Shown: positions 1 through 7,693 of the stretch, piece after piece
How positions within the stretch are numbered: position 1 is the stretch's first letter
Layout: every line of letters starts with the position of its first letter
DNA from: a virus
Length of the DNA: 47,741 bases
Reading direction: 5' to 3' (one strand)
Virus record (IMG/VR): IMGVR_UViG_3300042876_000426
Coordinates: 1-47,741 of that record
The notes under the pieces: generated by a model
Told to the model about the DNA's origin: nothing
Database searches by the model: none
What the model saw: only the letters and a program-made list of their open reading frames with translations
Program-made: the position numbers and the translations under genes

Positions 1-1
1 T

Positions 2-403
2 GTTGCGTTCGGACTGGTGGTGGTCATTTTGACTGCCGCATTTTGGGACACGATCAAGAATGAAATCCTGATCGGGATGACTCCCGCTGAGTCGATCTCG
101 TTTCTGTGGAATTCGTTCCTGCACATCGTTGTGGTTTCCGTGCTTGCCTATTTCCTCTACAACGCGCCCGAAATGATCAAGCCCTGGCTGGGAGCATGGA
201 AGCGCGGACAAAGGAAAGCCTGGAAGAGCGGACCGAATGCCCGCTGGCAGAAATCCGTCAAAGAACCGCGTTGGACGGACGAAGAGCGCGCCCTGATGCT
301 GATGGCGAAGTTACAGCAAATGCAAGGACGCAATAGTGGAAGCAATCGCCCTCGGCCGAATCGTAATTCTGAGAACGTTCGTAACAACAAGGTAAGGTGG
401 TAG
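2..403 (+). CDS. Hypothetical membrane protein, 5' partial
   Basis: The frame is open to the left edge, so the true start lies outside the window; a GTG at 17 is the first start codon inside it. What is visible begins with a hydrophobic stretch (VAFGLVVVILTAAFW), then a second hydrophobic segment around FLHIVVVSVLAYFLY, then a long, strongly basic tail rich in Lys, Arg, Trp and Asn. This suggests a small membrane protein with a cytoplasmic, possibly nucleic-acid-facing tail. It stops at a TAG immediately before the start of the next membrane protein and two genes before an FtsK-like ATPase, so it may belong to a membrane-anchored complex with that ATPase. I do not recognise the family. Confidence 0.7.
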   Translation, partial: VAFGLVVVILTAAFWDTIKNEILIGMTPAESISFLWNSFLHIVVVSVLAYFLYNAPEMIKPWLGAWKRGQRKAWKSGPNARWQKSVKEPRWTDEERALMLMAKLQQMQGRNSGSNRPRPNRNSENVRNNKVRW

Positions 404-405
404 TG

Positions 406-1407
406 ATGAAACGAAATGCGACTTTCCTTTTATTTGTCCCTGTCGCTGTTTTCGTGCTGACAATCGGGAACGCCTGCGCTGCGACCTACACGCCATCAGA
501 CTTGACGCCGACGCCTGAACCGCAGAATCCTGGCGAAATTGCCATGACGATGGTGGCCCAGAAGGTAGAGGCCGAGGCGACTCAGATGTCGATCAACGTG
601 CAATTCACGGCGACCGCTCAAGTGGTGTGGTTGACGCAAAATGCGCAGGGCACGCAGAACGCCATCAGCATCACCGAACAGGCCCGCCGAGACGCCATTG
701 CCACCGACAACCGAATGAGACAAGACGCCGCTGCGACGCAGGCCCGCATTGATGCAGTCTCCACGGCAGAGCAGTATCAGCGCAACGTGATCGGGACCGC
801 CACAGCGGAGATGCAATCAATTTACAACAGCCAGACCGCTCAGGTGATGCCCGCTCATGCCACATGGACGGCGCAGGCTATTGTGGTGGAACAGGCGCTT
901 GCTACTAACCAGGTCGAAAAATCGAATCTCGAGATCGAACAGCAGCGCCAAAAGAACACGCCCGAATGGTTCATCCCATATTCAGGCGTGGTGTTGGCTG
1001 CAGTTGTCCTTTCGATCTGGATGTTGCGCCGCTCGCGCATCTTCGAGGTAAAGAACCAGCAGACGGGCGCGCTGGAAAGCATCATTATCGACGGAGTCAA
1101 ATCCCTGCGTCCTTCCTTGCAGGCGGGCCCGCTGATGATCATTGAAGGAAAGACCGGGCCGACGGTCCCGCAGGTCTCGCAACCCGAGGAACAGCGCGAG
1201 GTAACGCGCCGTGCCCAGGGCATCGAGTTTATGAAGGCAATGGCCGATGCGTCCGCGGCAACTCCTGCCGGCATGGGCATGTACAACGACATGTTCGGCG
1301 GGGATGGCCCGACCCGTTTCGATATTTTGGATGCCGGAGAAATGCCGCCGTCGAAAGTGATCGACGCGGAAACCGTAAGCGCGCTCGACCAGGACTGGAA
1401 GGAATAA
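406..1407 (+). CDS. Exported or anchored Ala/Thr/Gln-rich coiled-coil protein
   Basis: The ATG at 406 is preferred over the GTG at 397 because an AAGGTGG ribosome site lies five bases before it. The N-terminus is a signal peptide or signal anchor (positively charged MKRN, then a hydrophobic run ending near NACAAT; the Cys is not in a canonical lipobox). Residues from about 30 to 190 are low in complexity, rich in Thr, Ala, Gln and Met, with many TATA/ATAQ-like steps and helix-forming, probably coiled-coil sequence. A clear transmembrane helix follows (about residues 198-216, FIPYSGVVLAAVVLSIWML) and then RRSR, the positive-inside signal for a cytoplasmic C-terminal domain of about 115 residues. 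The function is unknown. Five bases separate it from the FtsK-like gene, so the two are probably cotranscribed. Confidence 0.75.
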   Translation: MKRNATFLLFVPVAVFVLTIGNACAATYTPSDLTPTPEPQNPGEIAMTMVAQKVEAEATQMSINVQFTATAQVVWLTQNAQGTQNAISITEQARRDAIATDNRMRQDAAATQARIDAVSTAEQYQRNVIGTATAEMQSIYNSQTAQVMPAHATWTAQAIVVEQALATNQVEKSNLEIEQQRQKNTPEWFIPYSGVVLAAVVLSIWMLRRSRIFEVKNQQTGALESIIIDGVKSLRPSLQAGPLMIIEGKTGPTVPQVSQPEEQREVTRRAQGIEFMKAMADASAATPAGMGMYNDMFGGDGPTRFDILDAGEMPPSKVIDAETVSALDQDWKE

Positions 1408-1411
1408 CGCC

Positions 1412-2596
1412 ATGTCATTTAATGATACCGTGCTGGCTTACAAGGTGATGAACCTGCTGCATGAACGCAAGGCGCTTGTCTACGATGACAATAGCATCGC
1501 GTTTTATCTCTGGCCGCGGGATGGACGCACCGTGGTGGTATTCGACCCTGACGAGATCGACCTGCGCCGCGTGGATGATGTGTTCGCCCATGATCTTTCG
1601 TCCCGTTTGAACGGTCGGCGCGTGGTGCGCACGAATAGCCGCGGCGTCTATTTGCAAGTCGGTCATACGGTCCCGCCCGCTCCAAAGGATTTGGTATCCC
1701 TCCCGCTCGATCTGAAGGACCAGCCGACGCCGACCAGTTTGCCGATTGGCATTACTGGTAAAGGTCCGCTATGGATCGACCTGGTAAAGGCAGATTCGAT
1801 CCTGCTCGGCGGAAGCCGCGACATGGGCAAGAGCACGATGATTCACGGATGGGTACAGGCTCTGTTGCACGGCGGCCAGGTGGACGTTTACGCCTGGGAT
1901 GGGAAGGGCGGTTCCGAGTTTGGCCGCTACGCCGATCGCCCGAATTTCCGCATGATCAACTTGCAGGCATCCCTGCGGGAGTTGCTGCAGGAAGCGAACC
2001 GCCGGCGCGAGTTGTTGCGAAAGAGTGGATGGGCGAACGCTCGCGAGTACAGCGAACACGCTGAGCCGATGCGACCGATTGCACTCGTCATCGACGAGGC
2101 CGCCCTGGTTCCAGAGAACGCACGGCCGATCTTGAAGGAGATCGTGGAGCGTTGCCGAGACACTGGTATCCATCCTATCTACGGGACGAACAATCCGCAG
2201 CAAAGCTCGCTGGTGGTCAAATCCAATTTGCTGACGCGCCTCTCGCTGGCCGTGCCGCATCTCTCGGCGTCCACGATGGTGCTGAATTGCAGCGGCGCGC
2301 AGAATCTGCTGCGCACGCCTGGACGTGGGCTGATCGATTGGGATGCGCAGTTGGTGGAGTTTCAGGCTTTCCGAATTGAACGTCCGATGCCGACCGAGGC
2401 GGCTTTCCAGTCGCTGGAGGCTATGAACGTGGTTGCGGACGATACGGATGTAGACGGCGACGTGGATGCCGACCGTATTGTGGAACTGAGCGGTGAGGGT
2501 TTGAGCATGAGCGCCATCGTGCGGAAGCTTTGGGGCGTGACGGGCGGCTCGGCCTTCCTGAAGCGAGTTGAGCAGGTGAAGGCCGTTTTGGCTTGA
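1412..2596 (+). CDS. FtsK/SpoIIIE/HerA-type DNA translocase ATPase
   Basis: This is a 394-residue P-loop ATPase of the FtsK/TraB kind, which pumps double-stranded DNA. Walker A is GGSRDMGKST at residues 133-142 and Walker B is IALVIDEA at 222-229. The later stretch with VPHLSASTMVLNCSGAQNLL followed by PGRG resembles the FtsK segment 'S.IDSRTILDQ.GAE.LLG.GDML'. Residues about 350-394 are a small helical region (AIVRKLWGVTGG) compatible with a winged helix or a gamma-like DNA-reading domain. There are no transmembrane helices of its own, whereas the two genes before it and the one at 2890 encode membrane proteins, so anchoring in trans is plausible. In phages and plasmids such proteins act in DNA transfer or segregation; the role here is unproven. 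A GGAAGGAAT ribosome site supports the start. Confidence 0.88.
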   Translation: MSFNDTVLAYKVMNLLHERKALVYDDNSIAFYLWPRDGRTVVVFDPDEIDLRRVDDVFAHDLSSRLNGRRVVRTNSRGVYLQVGHTVPPAPKDLVSLPLDLKDQPTPTSLPIGITGKGPLWIDLVKADSILLGGSRDMGKSTMIHGWVQALLHGGQVDVYAWDGKGGSEFGRYADRPNFRMINLQASLRELLQEANRRRELLRKSGWANAREYSEHAEPMRPIALVIDEAALVPENARPILKEIVERCRDTGIHPIYGTNNPQQSSLVVKSNLLTRLSLAVPHLSASTMVLNCSGAQNLLRTPGRGLIDWDAQLVEFQAFRIERPMPTEAAFQSLEAMNVVADDTDVDGDVDADRIVELSGEGLSMSAIVRKLWGVTGGSAFLKRVEQVKAVLA

Positions 2597-2601
2597 AAAT
2601 G

Positions 2602-2677
2602 TCACTACTACTACTTCTATGCCTGTATTTTGGCAAAAAAACAGGCTGGAAGTAGTAGTAGTGAAGTAGTAGTAGTA
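2602..2677. repeat. AGT-triplet inverted repeat with nested inner stem
   Basis: Positions 2602-2617 and 2649-2664 form a perfect 16-bp inverted repeat made of four ACT/AGT triplets plus flanks. Inside it 2621-2626 (gcctgt) pairs with 2641-2646 (acaggc). A second direct copy of the right arm follows at 2664-2677, and a short T-run lies at 2680-2685. It begins five bases after the stop of the FtsK-like gene. It could be a terminator, but the extra AGT copy and its position suggest instead a cis-acting site read by the neighbouring translocase. Confidence 0.75.
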
Positions 2678-2698
2678 ACTTTTTTGGAGAAAACTATT

Positions 2699-2878
2699 AT
2701 GTACCGAGTTGCCAATCTTCTGAGACCTTACGCCGACGCTGAGATGTTCGATGATTACGAAAGCGCCGAAGCGCACGCTGTGGAGGAAAGCAAGGATGAC
2801 AGTCCCTACGGCGTGTGGGACAACGATAGCGGAATTCTGGTGACGATTGTTTACCAGCAACAAGTTTTCGAGAGTTGA
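2699..2878 (+). CDS. Small acidic hypothetical protein
   Basis: This is a 59-residue protein starting at the ATG after a TTGGAGAAA ribosome site. An in-frame upstream TTG at 2630 would run through the AGT repeat hairpin and add an unlikely Ser/Val-repeat leader, so I reject it. The protein is acidic (many Asp and Glu), has an N-terminal helix (MYRVANLLRPYADAEMFDDY) and ends in a short beta-rich segment (SGILVTIVYQQQVF). No known family is recognised. Its stop lies eleven bases before the next gene, so the two are probably translated from one message. The strong ribosome site and the tight fit between neighbours support it as a real gene. Confidence 0.65.
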   Translation: MYRVANLLRPYADAEMFDDYESAEAHAVEESKDDSPYGVWDNDSGILVTIVYQQQVFES

Positions 2879-2889
2879 AAGGTGATGAG

Positions 2890-3609
2890 ATGAAAAAAAT
2901 CAAACTTCCCAGCTTTGGTACTTGGTTGATTATTTTTGCCGCCCTTAGCAATATTGGCCGATGGGTCGGGATGTACCTCGTCAGCGACAATGCGCCCGCG
3001 TGGGTCTGGTTGGTGACACCGTACCTGAACATTCTGAGCGCCCTGTCGACGGCTCTGGTTATTGCTGGTGGACTGTCATTTATCGCTCATCGTCTCGGGA
3101 ATTTACAGCCGTTCCTCGAGCGCAAAGTGCGTGGAAAGGATGAAACCAAAATAATACCGAATATCCGTTTTTGGACGGCAGCCTTTGCCGCGCTTGGCAT
3201 TCTTTCGATGTCGGCCTTTTTGCTTCCGCCCTACATCCGCATGATGCTTCCGAAAGAGTTGATCGCAGAGATTGGAAACCAGAAAGTATGGTCAGTCATG
3301 TCTGTGCTGGTTGGAGATCTTGTGATCGTAGCGATTGCGATGGTGGATGGAAAGTCCGCTGGTTTTACCGAGCGACCGCAGAGCGAAGCGCAGAGCAAAC
3401 CAGCGACCGCTGGTAAGCCCGCAAGCGGACGTTCAACGACTGGTAAGACTCGCTCAGCGAAGGGGAGCGGCCGCTCAGCGAATTATCCGTGCTCTCACGC
3501 GGGCGCTGGATGTGCGCGCACGTTTGCCAGCCAGAATGCAGCGAACGCTCACGGTCGCACGTGCGATTTCAAGCCGACGATCTCGATGCCGGCGGATGCT
3601 GTGAAATAG
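2890..3609 (+). CDS. Four-helix membrane protein with C-terminal C2HC-like zinc finger
   Basis: The ATG at 2890 follows an AAAGGTGATGAG ribosome site; an upstream TTG at 2875 is less likely. The 239-residue product has four predicted transmembrane helices (about residues 10-30, 38-68, 95-118 and 136-158). A basic, Ser/Lys/Gly/Arg-rich linker of about 45 residues follows. The C-terminal unit reads C-S-H-A-G-A-G-C, then twelve residues to a His, then GRTC, a spacing compatible with a C2HC zinc finger. A membrane domain with a flexible cytoplasmic zinc finger could tether DNA, RNA or a protein at the membrane. It closes the block that contains the FtsK-like ATPase. I know no named family with this architecture. 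Confidence 0.75.
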   Translation: MKKIKLPSFGTWLIIFAALSNIGRWVGMYLVSDNAPAWVWLVTPYLNILSALSTALVIAGGLSFIAHRLGNLQPFLERKVRGKDETKIIPNIRFWTAAFAALGILSMSAFLLPPYIRMMLPKELIAEIGNQKVWSVMSVLVGDLVIVAIAMVDGKSAGFTERPQSEAQSKPATAGKPASGRSTTGKTRSAKGSGRSANYPCSHAGAGCARTFASQNAANAHGRTCDFKPTISMPADAVK

Positions 3610-3629
3610 GTTGAACAAACAGGAAAAGC

Positions 3630-4436
3630 ATGATGAAACGTCCAGTATTGCGATATCCGGGTGGTAAGTACGCCCTTGCAAAATGGGTGATATCTCATTT
3701 CCCCAGGCACGAAACCTATGTAGAGTTGTTTGGTGGAGCTGCCAGCATTCTTATGAGAAAACCGCGTTCCGTTGGTGAAGTTTACAACGATCTGAACAGC
3801 GATGTTGTAAATGTATTTCGAGTTCTACGCAACCGTGAACAAGCTGCTGAGTTGGCTCGCCTTTTGACGCTTACGCCGTTCTCTTACGAAGAATATCAAG
3901 CAGCTTATGAGCCGTGCGAATGTCAAATTGAGCGTGCCAGGAGAATGATATTTCGTTCGTTCGCTGGTCATGGATCTGATAGCGTCAGCAGAGCGCGCGC
4001 TGGTTTTCGCGGTCATAAAAATAAAGAGAGTGGAACTACTGCAGCGTCAGAATGGGCAAATTATCCGAAAGAAATTACCTCCTTCACAGAGAGGTTGCAG
4101 GGCGTCACCATCGAAAACAGGAATGCTGTAAGTCTCATTCCATTTTACGACAGGTGTGACACTCTATTTTATGCAGACCCTCCCTATCTAATGTCCACCA
4201 GGTCTACGTCAAGCGTCCTGTATGCCAACGAAATGACAGATGAAGACCACGTCAAACTTGCAGAGGCTTTGCACCAGGTAAAAGGTATGGTCATTGTGAG
4301 TGGATATCCATCTCCACTTTATGATGAACTGTATGCTGGTTGGCGTTGCATTCCGAAGGCTCACAGGGCGCAAAATGCAAAATCGTCTACTGAATGTCTT
4401 TGGTTATCCGGCAACATTCAAACAACCTTATTTTGA
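3630..4436 (+). CDS. D12-class (Dam-type) DNA adenine N6-methyltransferase
   Basis: The product is 268 residues, the normal size for Dam-type enzymes, which transfer a methyl group from S-adenosylmethionine to adenine N6. The N-terminal PVLRYPGGK (residues 5-13) is the characteristic D12 start, VELFGGAASI (31-40) is the FxGG SAM-binding motif, and YADPPYL (181-187) holds the catalytic DPPY. No restriction nuclease is adjacent, so it is an orphan methyltransferase, most likely protecting phage DNA from host restriction or marking it. An AGGAAAAGC ribosome site precedes the ATG. The specificity cannot be read from the sequence. It heads a run of small accessory genes. Confidence 0.93.
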   Translation: MMKRPVLRYPGGKYALAKWVISHFPRHETYVELFGGAASILMRKPRSVGEVYNDLNSDVVNVFRVLRNREQAAELARLLTLTPFSYEEYQAAYEPCECQIERARRMIFRSFAGHGSDSVSRARAGFRGHKNKESGTTAASEWANYPKEITSFTERLQGVTIENRNAVSLIPFYDRCDTLFYADPPYLMSTRSTSSVLYANEMTDEDHVKLAEALHQVKGMVIVSGYPSPLYDELYAGWRCIPKAHRAQNAKSSTECLWLSGNIQTTLF

Positions 4437-4448
4437 AAGAGAAACTCT

Positions 4449-4661
4449 ATGTTGAAAATTAGATACCAACTCATGAATAAGTACCGGGCCAAAAAGCGCC
4501 GCAGGCCAGTCCGTGAGGGTTATTGCCAAATTTGTGGCTCAAAGCTTTCGGACAAGCGCAGTATTGAACGAGGTATCGGAAAGATTTGTTTGACTCACAA
4601 TGTTGCAATCGTTCTTGAAATCATTCCAGATGATAACGAAACAGGAAAGGAAACTGCATGA
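4449..4661 (+). CDS. Small DUF6011-like zinc-finger protein
   Basis: This is a 70-residue basic protein with YCQICGSKLSDKRSIERGIG followed by KIC. That is the CxxCG.kL.d..S..rGiG..C signature of the DUF6011 family of small phage and plasmid zinc-binding proteins, whose function is unknown. The first 22 residues are strongly basic (KYRAKKRRRPVR), which favours nucleic-acid contact. The stop overlaps the ATG of the J-domain gene by four bases (ATGA), so translation is probably coupled. The family assignment rests on the motif only. Confidence 0.75.
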   Translation: MLKIRYQLMNKYRAKKRRRPVREGYCQICGSKLSDKRSIERGIGKICLTHNVAIVLEIIPDDNETGKETA

Positions 4662-5182
4662 AAAACACACGTAGATTTACCGCTTCGCAACAAACTACCG
4701 TTCGTGATTTACAACGGATTATGACTAAAGTCGGCGCCACGTCCCTACGGATCGACCAGGATGTGATGGGCGGCGGTGTGAAGGTTGTCTTCGACCGCGG
4801 CGGGAAACGCTACGTACGCGAATGTTCCCACTGGGGCGACAGCGTGGACAACTTACGGGCGATTGGGTTGCAGATCGAGTATCTATATCGCGCCCTGGAG
4901 GTTTATGGCGTGGAGATGAGCGAGACCTCGTTCGACCATGAATTCGATACTATCTTTGGCGGGTTCATCGCTGCGCCAGACGATAGCGCTCTTCTGCTGG
5001 GAAGCGGACATCAGGATTGGTGGGTCGTCCTGGGAATCCAGCCGACGGCTAGCAAGGATGATGTACGAAATGCGTTTCGCTCCCTGTCGCGTGTCCATCA
5101 CCCCGACGTGGGCGGGAACGAAGACGACTTTAAGCGTCTACGCCAGGCGTATGACGACGCAATGAAAAAGGTGAAAAAATGA
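4658..5182 (+). CDS. J-domain protein (DnaJ-type cochaperone, C-terminal J-domain)
   Basis: The product is 174 residues. Residues 120-172 are a J-domain: it opens with DWWVVLGIQPTASKDDVRNA, has the invariant HPD at 148-150, and then a helix (EDDFKRLRQAYDDAM). J-domains stimulate the ATPase of Hsp70/DnaK. The N-terminal 110 residues are not a known chaperone domain; they include a small beta-rich region (VKVVFDRGGKRYVREC). The J-domain is at the C-terminus, unlike canonical DnaJ. The next gene, which overlaps by ATGA, carries a DnaJ-type zinc finger. The phage may thus redirect host DnaK for replication or capsid assembly, as lambda does through host DnaJ. Confidence 0.88.
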   Translation: MKNTRRFTASQQTTVRDLQRIMTKVGATSLRIDQDVMGGGVKVVFDRGGKRYVRECSHWGDSVDNLRAIGLQIEYLYRALEVYGVEMSETSFDHEFDTIFGGFIAAPDDSALLLGSGHQDWWVVLGIQPTASKDDVRNAFRSLSRVHHPDVGGNEDDFKRLRQAYDDAMKKVKK

Positions 5183-5709
5183 ACAACATGATCAACCCGC
5201 GCATTTTGCGCACTGCCCATCAACGTGTCGGTGATATGAGCCGGCCAGGCGTAAAGATCTATCTGCCGTCGTTTCGGTCGGCTGGGTTCTCGCGCTTTGG
5301 CCGTGGAGAATTCAAGACGGCCACGCAGGCCCGTCAACGGGCGGAGAAAGTGAAGACCCGTTGGGTGCGGTTGTATGACGCTGCGATCCTTTTCCGCTCA
5401 CGGGAAGTAGAAAACAAAGCTGATCATCCAATCCATGAAGATCTGGAACATATCGGGATGGGATTGGATTGTGCGGAATGCGGAAACCCTACCAGTTGGC
5501 TGCCCTGTTGGAATTGTTACGGCGAGGGTGGCCAGGACGATGAAGAATTGATGGAGGAAGATCCGCTCTGGTATGGTCCTGGCGATTATCGCCGATGTGA
5601 TGAGTGCCACGGACAGGGCGGGCATCCGTACTGCCTGGAATGTCGGAAGATCGTGAAAGTGGTCGAAGATAACGGAGTAACGAAATGCAAAAATCAAGCG
5701 GAATCTTGA
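5179..5709 (+). CDS. DnaJ-type CxxCxGxG zinc-finger protein
   Basis: The product is 176 residues with four CxxC pairs at residues 98-101, 110-113 (CWNCYGEG), 140-143 (CDECHGQG) and 152-155. This is the four-repeat layout of the DnaJ cysteine-rich domain, which binds two zinc ions and helps bind unfolded substrates. The N-terminal 75 residues are basic and helical (ARQRAEKVKTRWVRLYDAA), perhaps a nucleic-acid or protein contact. There is no J-domain here; it sits in the preceding overlapping gene, so the pair looks like a split DnaJ. The gene overlaps the start of the next one by 25 bases. Confidence 0.82.
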   Translation: MNNMINPRILRTAHQRVGDMSRPGVKIYLPSFRSAGFSRFGRGEFKTATQARQRAEKVKTRWVRLYDAAILFRSREVENKADHPIHEDLEHIGMGLDCAECGNPTSWLPCWNCYGEGGQDDEELMEEDPLWYGPGDYRRCDECHGQGGHPYCLECRKIVKVVEDNGVTKCKNQAES

Positions 5710-6383
5710 TGAGCGGCGCGATGGTAGTGGCCTGGCTGGCCGGCTTGAAGAACCAGACACGGCGCACGCGTGGATTGAACAAGATCAATGCGTCTCCCGA
5801 TGAATGGAGATTCAATGGATTGATGAACGGCGTCGCGGCGTTTACCCGCGACGGCAGTTCGTCTATTGGAATTCGAGCGCCATACGGATCTGTTGGAGAT
5901 ACGCTTTACTTCAAGGAAACCTGGAAGATGTGGGAGCGGGAAGAGGATGGAAGAGACTTTTTGCACTACCGCGCCGACGACGCGAAGATCGATCCCACCT
6001 GGTGGACAGAGGATGATTGGCGTGCTCCTGCTCCGTTCTGGTGGAAGAAGGATGTTTTTACGAAGTGGCAGCCGTCCATGTTTATGTCGTTTGGATGTGC
6101 CAGAATCCGTAACGTTCCGATCTTGAAGGTGCGAGTAGAACGATTGTGGAATATTACTGAAGACGACGCCATAGCTGAAGGAATCAATTTGATTGACCAT
6201 AACTGCTATGAGAATTATTTGGTCGGATCAGATTGGATGTATCACGGCAGAAACCAATTAGGCCAACACATGCTTGAAGATCCAATTGGAAGTTATGCAA
6301 GTCTATGGGACAAGATCAACGGCAAGACCCTTCCCTTTGATAAAAATCCCTGGGTATGGGTTTATGAGTTCCAGAAATACTAG
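5685..6383 (+). CDS. ASCH/PUA-like phage protein
   Basis: The product is 232 residues and resembles a widespread phage family with an ASCH-like (PUA-related) fold. Near the start is a 'modify, then TRR' motif (SGAMVVAWLAGLKNQTRR, residues 10-27), then GSVGDTLYFKETW (a match to the family's 'yG..GD.LwvrEtw'), then MFMSFGCARI and VRVERLWNITEDDAIAEGI. The last part matches the family's 'rasRi.L.i..vRveRlqdI.eeDa..EGi'. ASCH domains are thought to bind RNA or modified nucleic acid. The exact function in phages is not known. A GGAGTAACGA ribosome site supports the ATG at 5685. Confidence 0.8.
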   Translation: MQKSSGILMSGAMVVAWLAGLKNQTRRTRGLNKINASPDEWRFNGLMNGVAAFTRDGSSSIGIRAPYGSVGDTLYFKETWKMWEREEDGRDFLHYRADDAKIDPTWWTEDDWRAPAPFWWKKDVFTKWQPSMFMSFGCARIRNVPILKVRVERLWNITEDDAIAEGINLIDHNCYENYLVGSDWMYHGRNQLGQHMLEDPIGSYASLWDKINGKTLPFDKNPWVWVYEFQKY

Positions 6384-6391
6384 GTGAAACA

Positions 6392-6844
6392 ATGTGCCAG
6401 AAAAAAGAACAGCAATTGAAAATGGAAGCTTTTATCCGCGACCTGTTTGATGAGTTCTATCCAGATTGCGGAGATATTGACGGCGGTACATTGCAAAACC
6501 TCGCCGAGAAACACGGAATCCTTGTGCCAGAAATTTGCCACGAGCCTTGCGGTGAGTCCTGCAATTGTGCTGAGATGTGCGACGATGAAGAATGGAAGGC
6601 CGGCGTGCAATGTTATCGCCTGGCTAATTGGCTATCTGAAGCAAAGCCTATGGAAGGCAATGTGATTGCCCCGGAGCGCGTTGCGGTTACCAATCTCGTT
6701 CGCGCTGCCAATGGTTTGCTTTATTTTCGCCAGGGCATAATTGCGAAAGAGTTCGATAAATTCTCGCCGACGCTTTGTGGAGCATTGCATGATTTATCTA
6801 TGGCAGTAAAAGCCGTCGAGCAACGCATTCAAACGGAGGCGTAG
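6392..6844 (+). CDS. Hypothetical phage protein with cysteine cluster
   Basis: This is a 150-residue protein starting at the ATG after AGGTGAAAC. It begins with a charged helix (EAFIRDLFDEFYPDCG), then GGTLQNLAEKHGILVPEICHEPC and a dense cysteine group (CGESCNCAEMC). The 'DGGTLQ.LAEK.GLL' pattern recurs in small early proteins of many phages, with no assigned function. The second half is helical. The cysteine group could bind metal. It lies eight bases after the ASCH-like gene and two bases before the next gene, so it belongs to the accessory operon. Confidence 0.65.
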   Translation: MCQKKEQQLKMEAFIRDLFDEFYPDCGDIDGGTLQNLAEKHGILVPEICHEPCGESCNCAEMCDDEEWKAGVQCYRLANWLSEAKPMEGNVIAPERVAVTNLVRAANGLLYFRQGIIAKEFDKFSPTLCGALHDLSMAVKAVEQRIQTEA

Positions 6845-6845
6845 C

Positions 6846-7190
6846 ATGTCTTTTTCAGCCAGTCTTTACAACCTGAGAGCTGAAGTCATCAAGCACAATG
6901 ATGGTGATATCCATATTCTTCTGGGGAGCTTCTCTGGCGAACATTGCATGTCTCTCGACAAGGCTCTTGCACTACAAACCATTTTGCGGCTTGCCATCAA
7001 GAAAGCGGAATATGAGATCAAGAAATCCGTTGAATTGACGGGTATGCCCGAAGGAGCGAGGTGCTCCACGTGCGGGCATCTGGTTACGCCCGATAATAAA
7101 TGCCCTGTAGAAACACATCAATTTTTACATGAGCAGGCCGGTCATCCATTTTGCTACAAATGCGTCCAACCGCTTTGCAATAAGGAATAG
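6846..7190 (+). CDS. Hypothetical protein with zinc-ribbon-like C-terminus
   Basis: The product is 114 residues. The first 70 look like an alpha/beta unit (IHILLGSFSGEHCMSLDKAL, then an amphipathic helix). The end holds CSTCGHLVTPDNKC and, after a gap, CYKC and C, consistent with a zinc-binding ribbon or treble clef. The GGAGGCGTAGC ribosome site directly before the ATG is strong. I do not recognise the family. It is another small zinc-binding gene in this run. Confidence 0.6.
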   Translation: MSFSASLYNLRAEVIKHNDGDIHILLGSFSGEHCMSLDKALALQTILRLAIKKAEYEIKKSVELTGMPEGARCSTCGHLVTPDNKCPVETHQFLHEQAGHPFCYKCVQPLCNKE

Positions 7191-7194
7191 AAAT

Positions 7195-7680
7195 ATGGCA
7201 CTTGAAAGATGGTACGGCGAAGTGAAAACAATACCGGAAATGAACGTGCATCTCGACGGGACTCCTGATGTTCCTGATATTGTTCACCCTGGCGACTGGA
7301 TTGTTGAAACAGACGAACTGGGCGATGTGTATTCGCTGGTTACAAAAGTTTCAAAGCACAAGGACGGAGAATTTGATTATTGCCCAGGTGCTGAAAGTTG
7401 GACTATTCATCACCTGGGCATTGGATACATGACCGGAGAACGGCTATCGAAACATGATTGTTGCTTCATCAATGACATCGTTGCGGTAAACGGCGAGTTG
7501 TTGCCGCTTTACAAATTGGAGTGGAACGAAGAAACAACGATTCGGGTTTGCCAAAAACCTGATGATATTGAAGTACCGAAAGAAGTATGGTCCTTGATCA
7601 GGAGCATGAATAACTACGCTTCTTCCTGGACGCCAGGTGATCCATTGCAATTGAAACTTTTTTCCAACTGTGAAGAATAA
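7195..7680 (+). CDS. Hypothetical protein
   Basis: The ATG at 7195 follows AAGGAATAGAA; a longer frame from 7129 would overlap the preceding gene by 60 bases and start without a ribosome site. The 161-residue product is acidic, beta-rich and soluble (VHPGDWIVETDELGDVYSLV near the middle), with few cysteines. No motif is recognised. It lies in the accessory run between the zinc-ribbon gene and the Gp37/Gp68-type gene, and its end is 13 bases before the latter. Confidence 0.6.
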   Translation: MALERWYGEVKTIPEMNVHLDGTPDVPDIVHPGDWIVETDELGDVYSLVTKVSKHKDGEFDYCPGAESWTIHHLGIGYMTGERLSKHDCCFINDIVAVNGELLPLYKLEWNEETTIRVCQKPDDIEVPKEVWSLIRSMNNYASSWTPGDPLQLKLFSNCEE

Positions 7681-7693
7681 AAGGAACACGATC

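Noticed and set aside
2630-2698. N-terminal extension of the 59-residue protein through the AGT repeat
   Set aside because: TTG start without ribosome site and a Ser/Val run caused only by the triplet repeat.
1769-2863. Long reverse-strand open frame opposite the FtsK-like gene
   Set aside because: It is a shadow of the G+C-rich forward gene: no ribosome site, no recognisable motif and it crosses the AGT hairpin.
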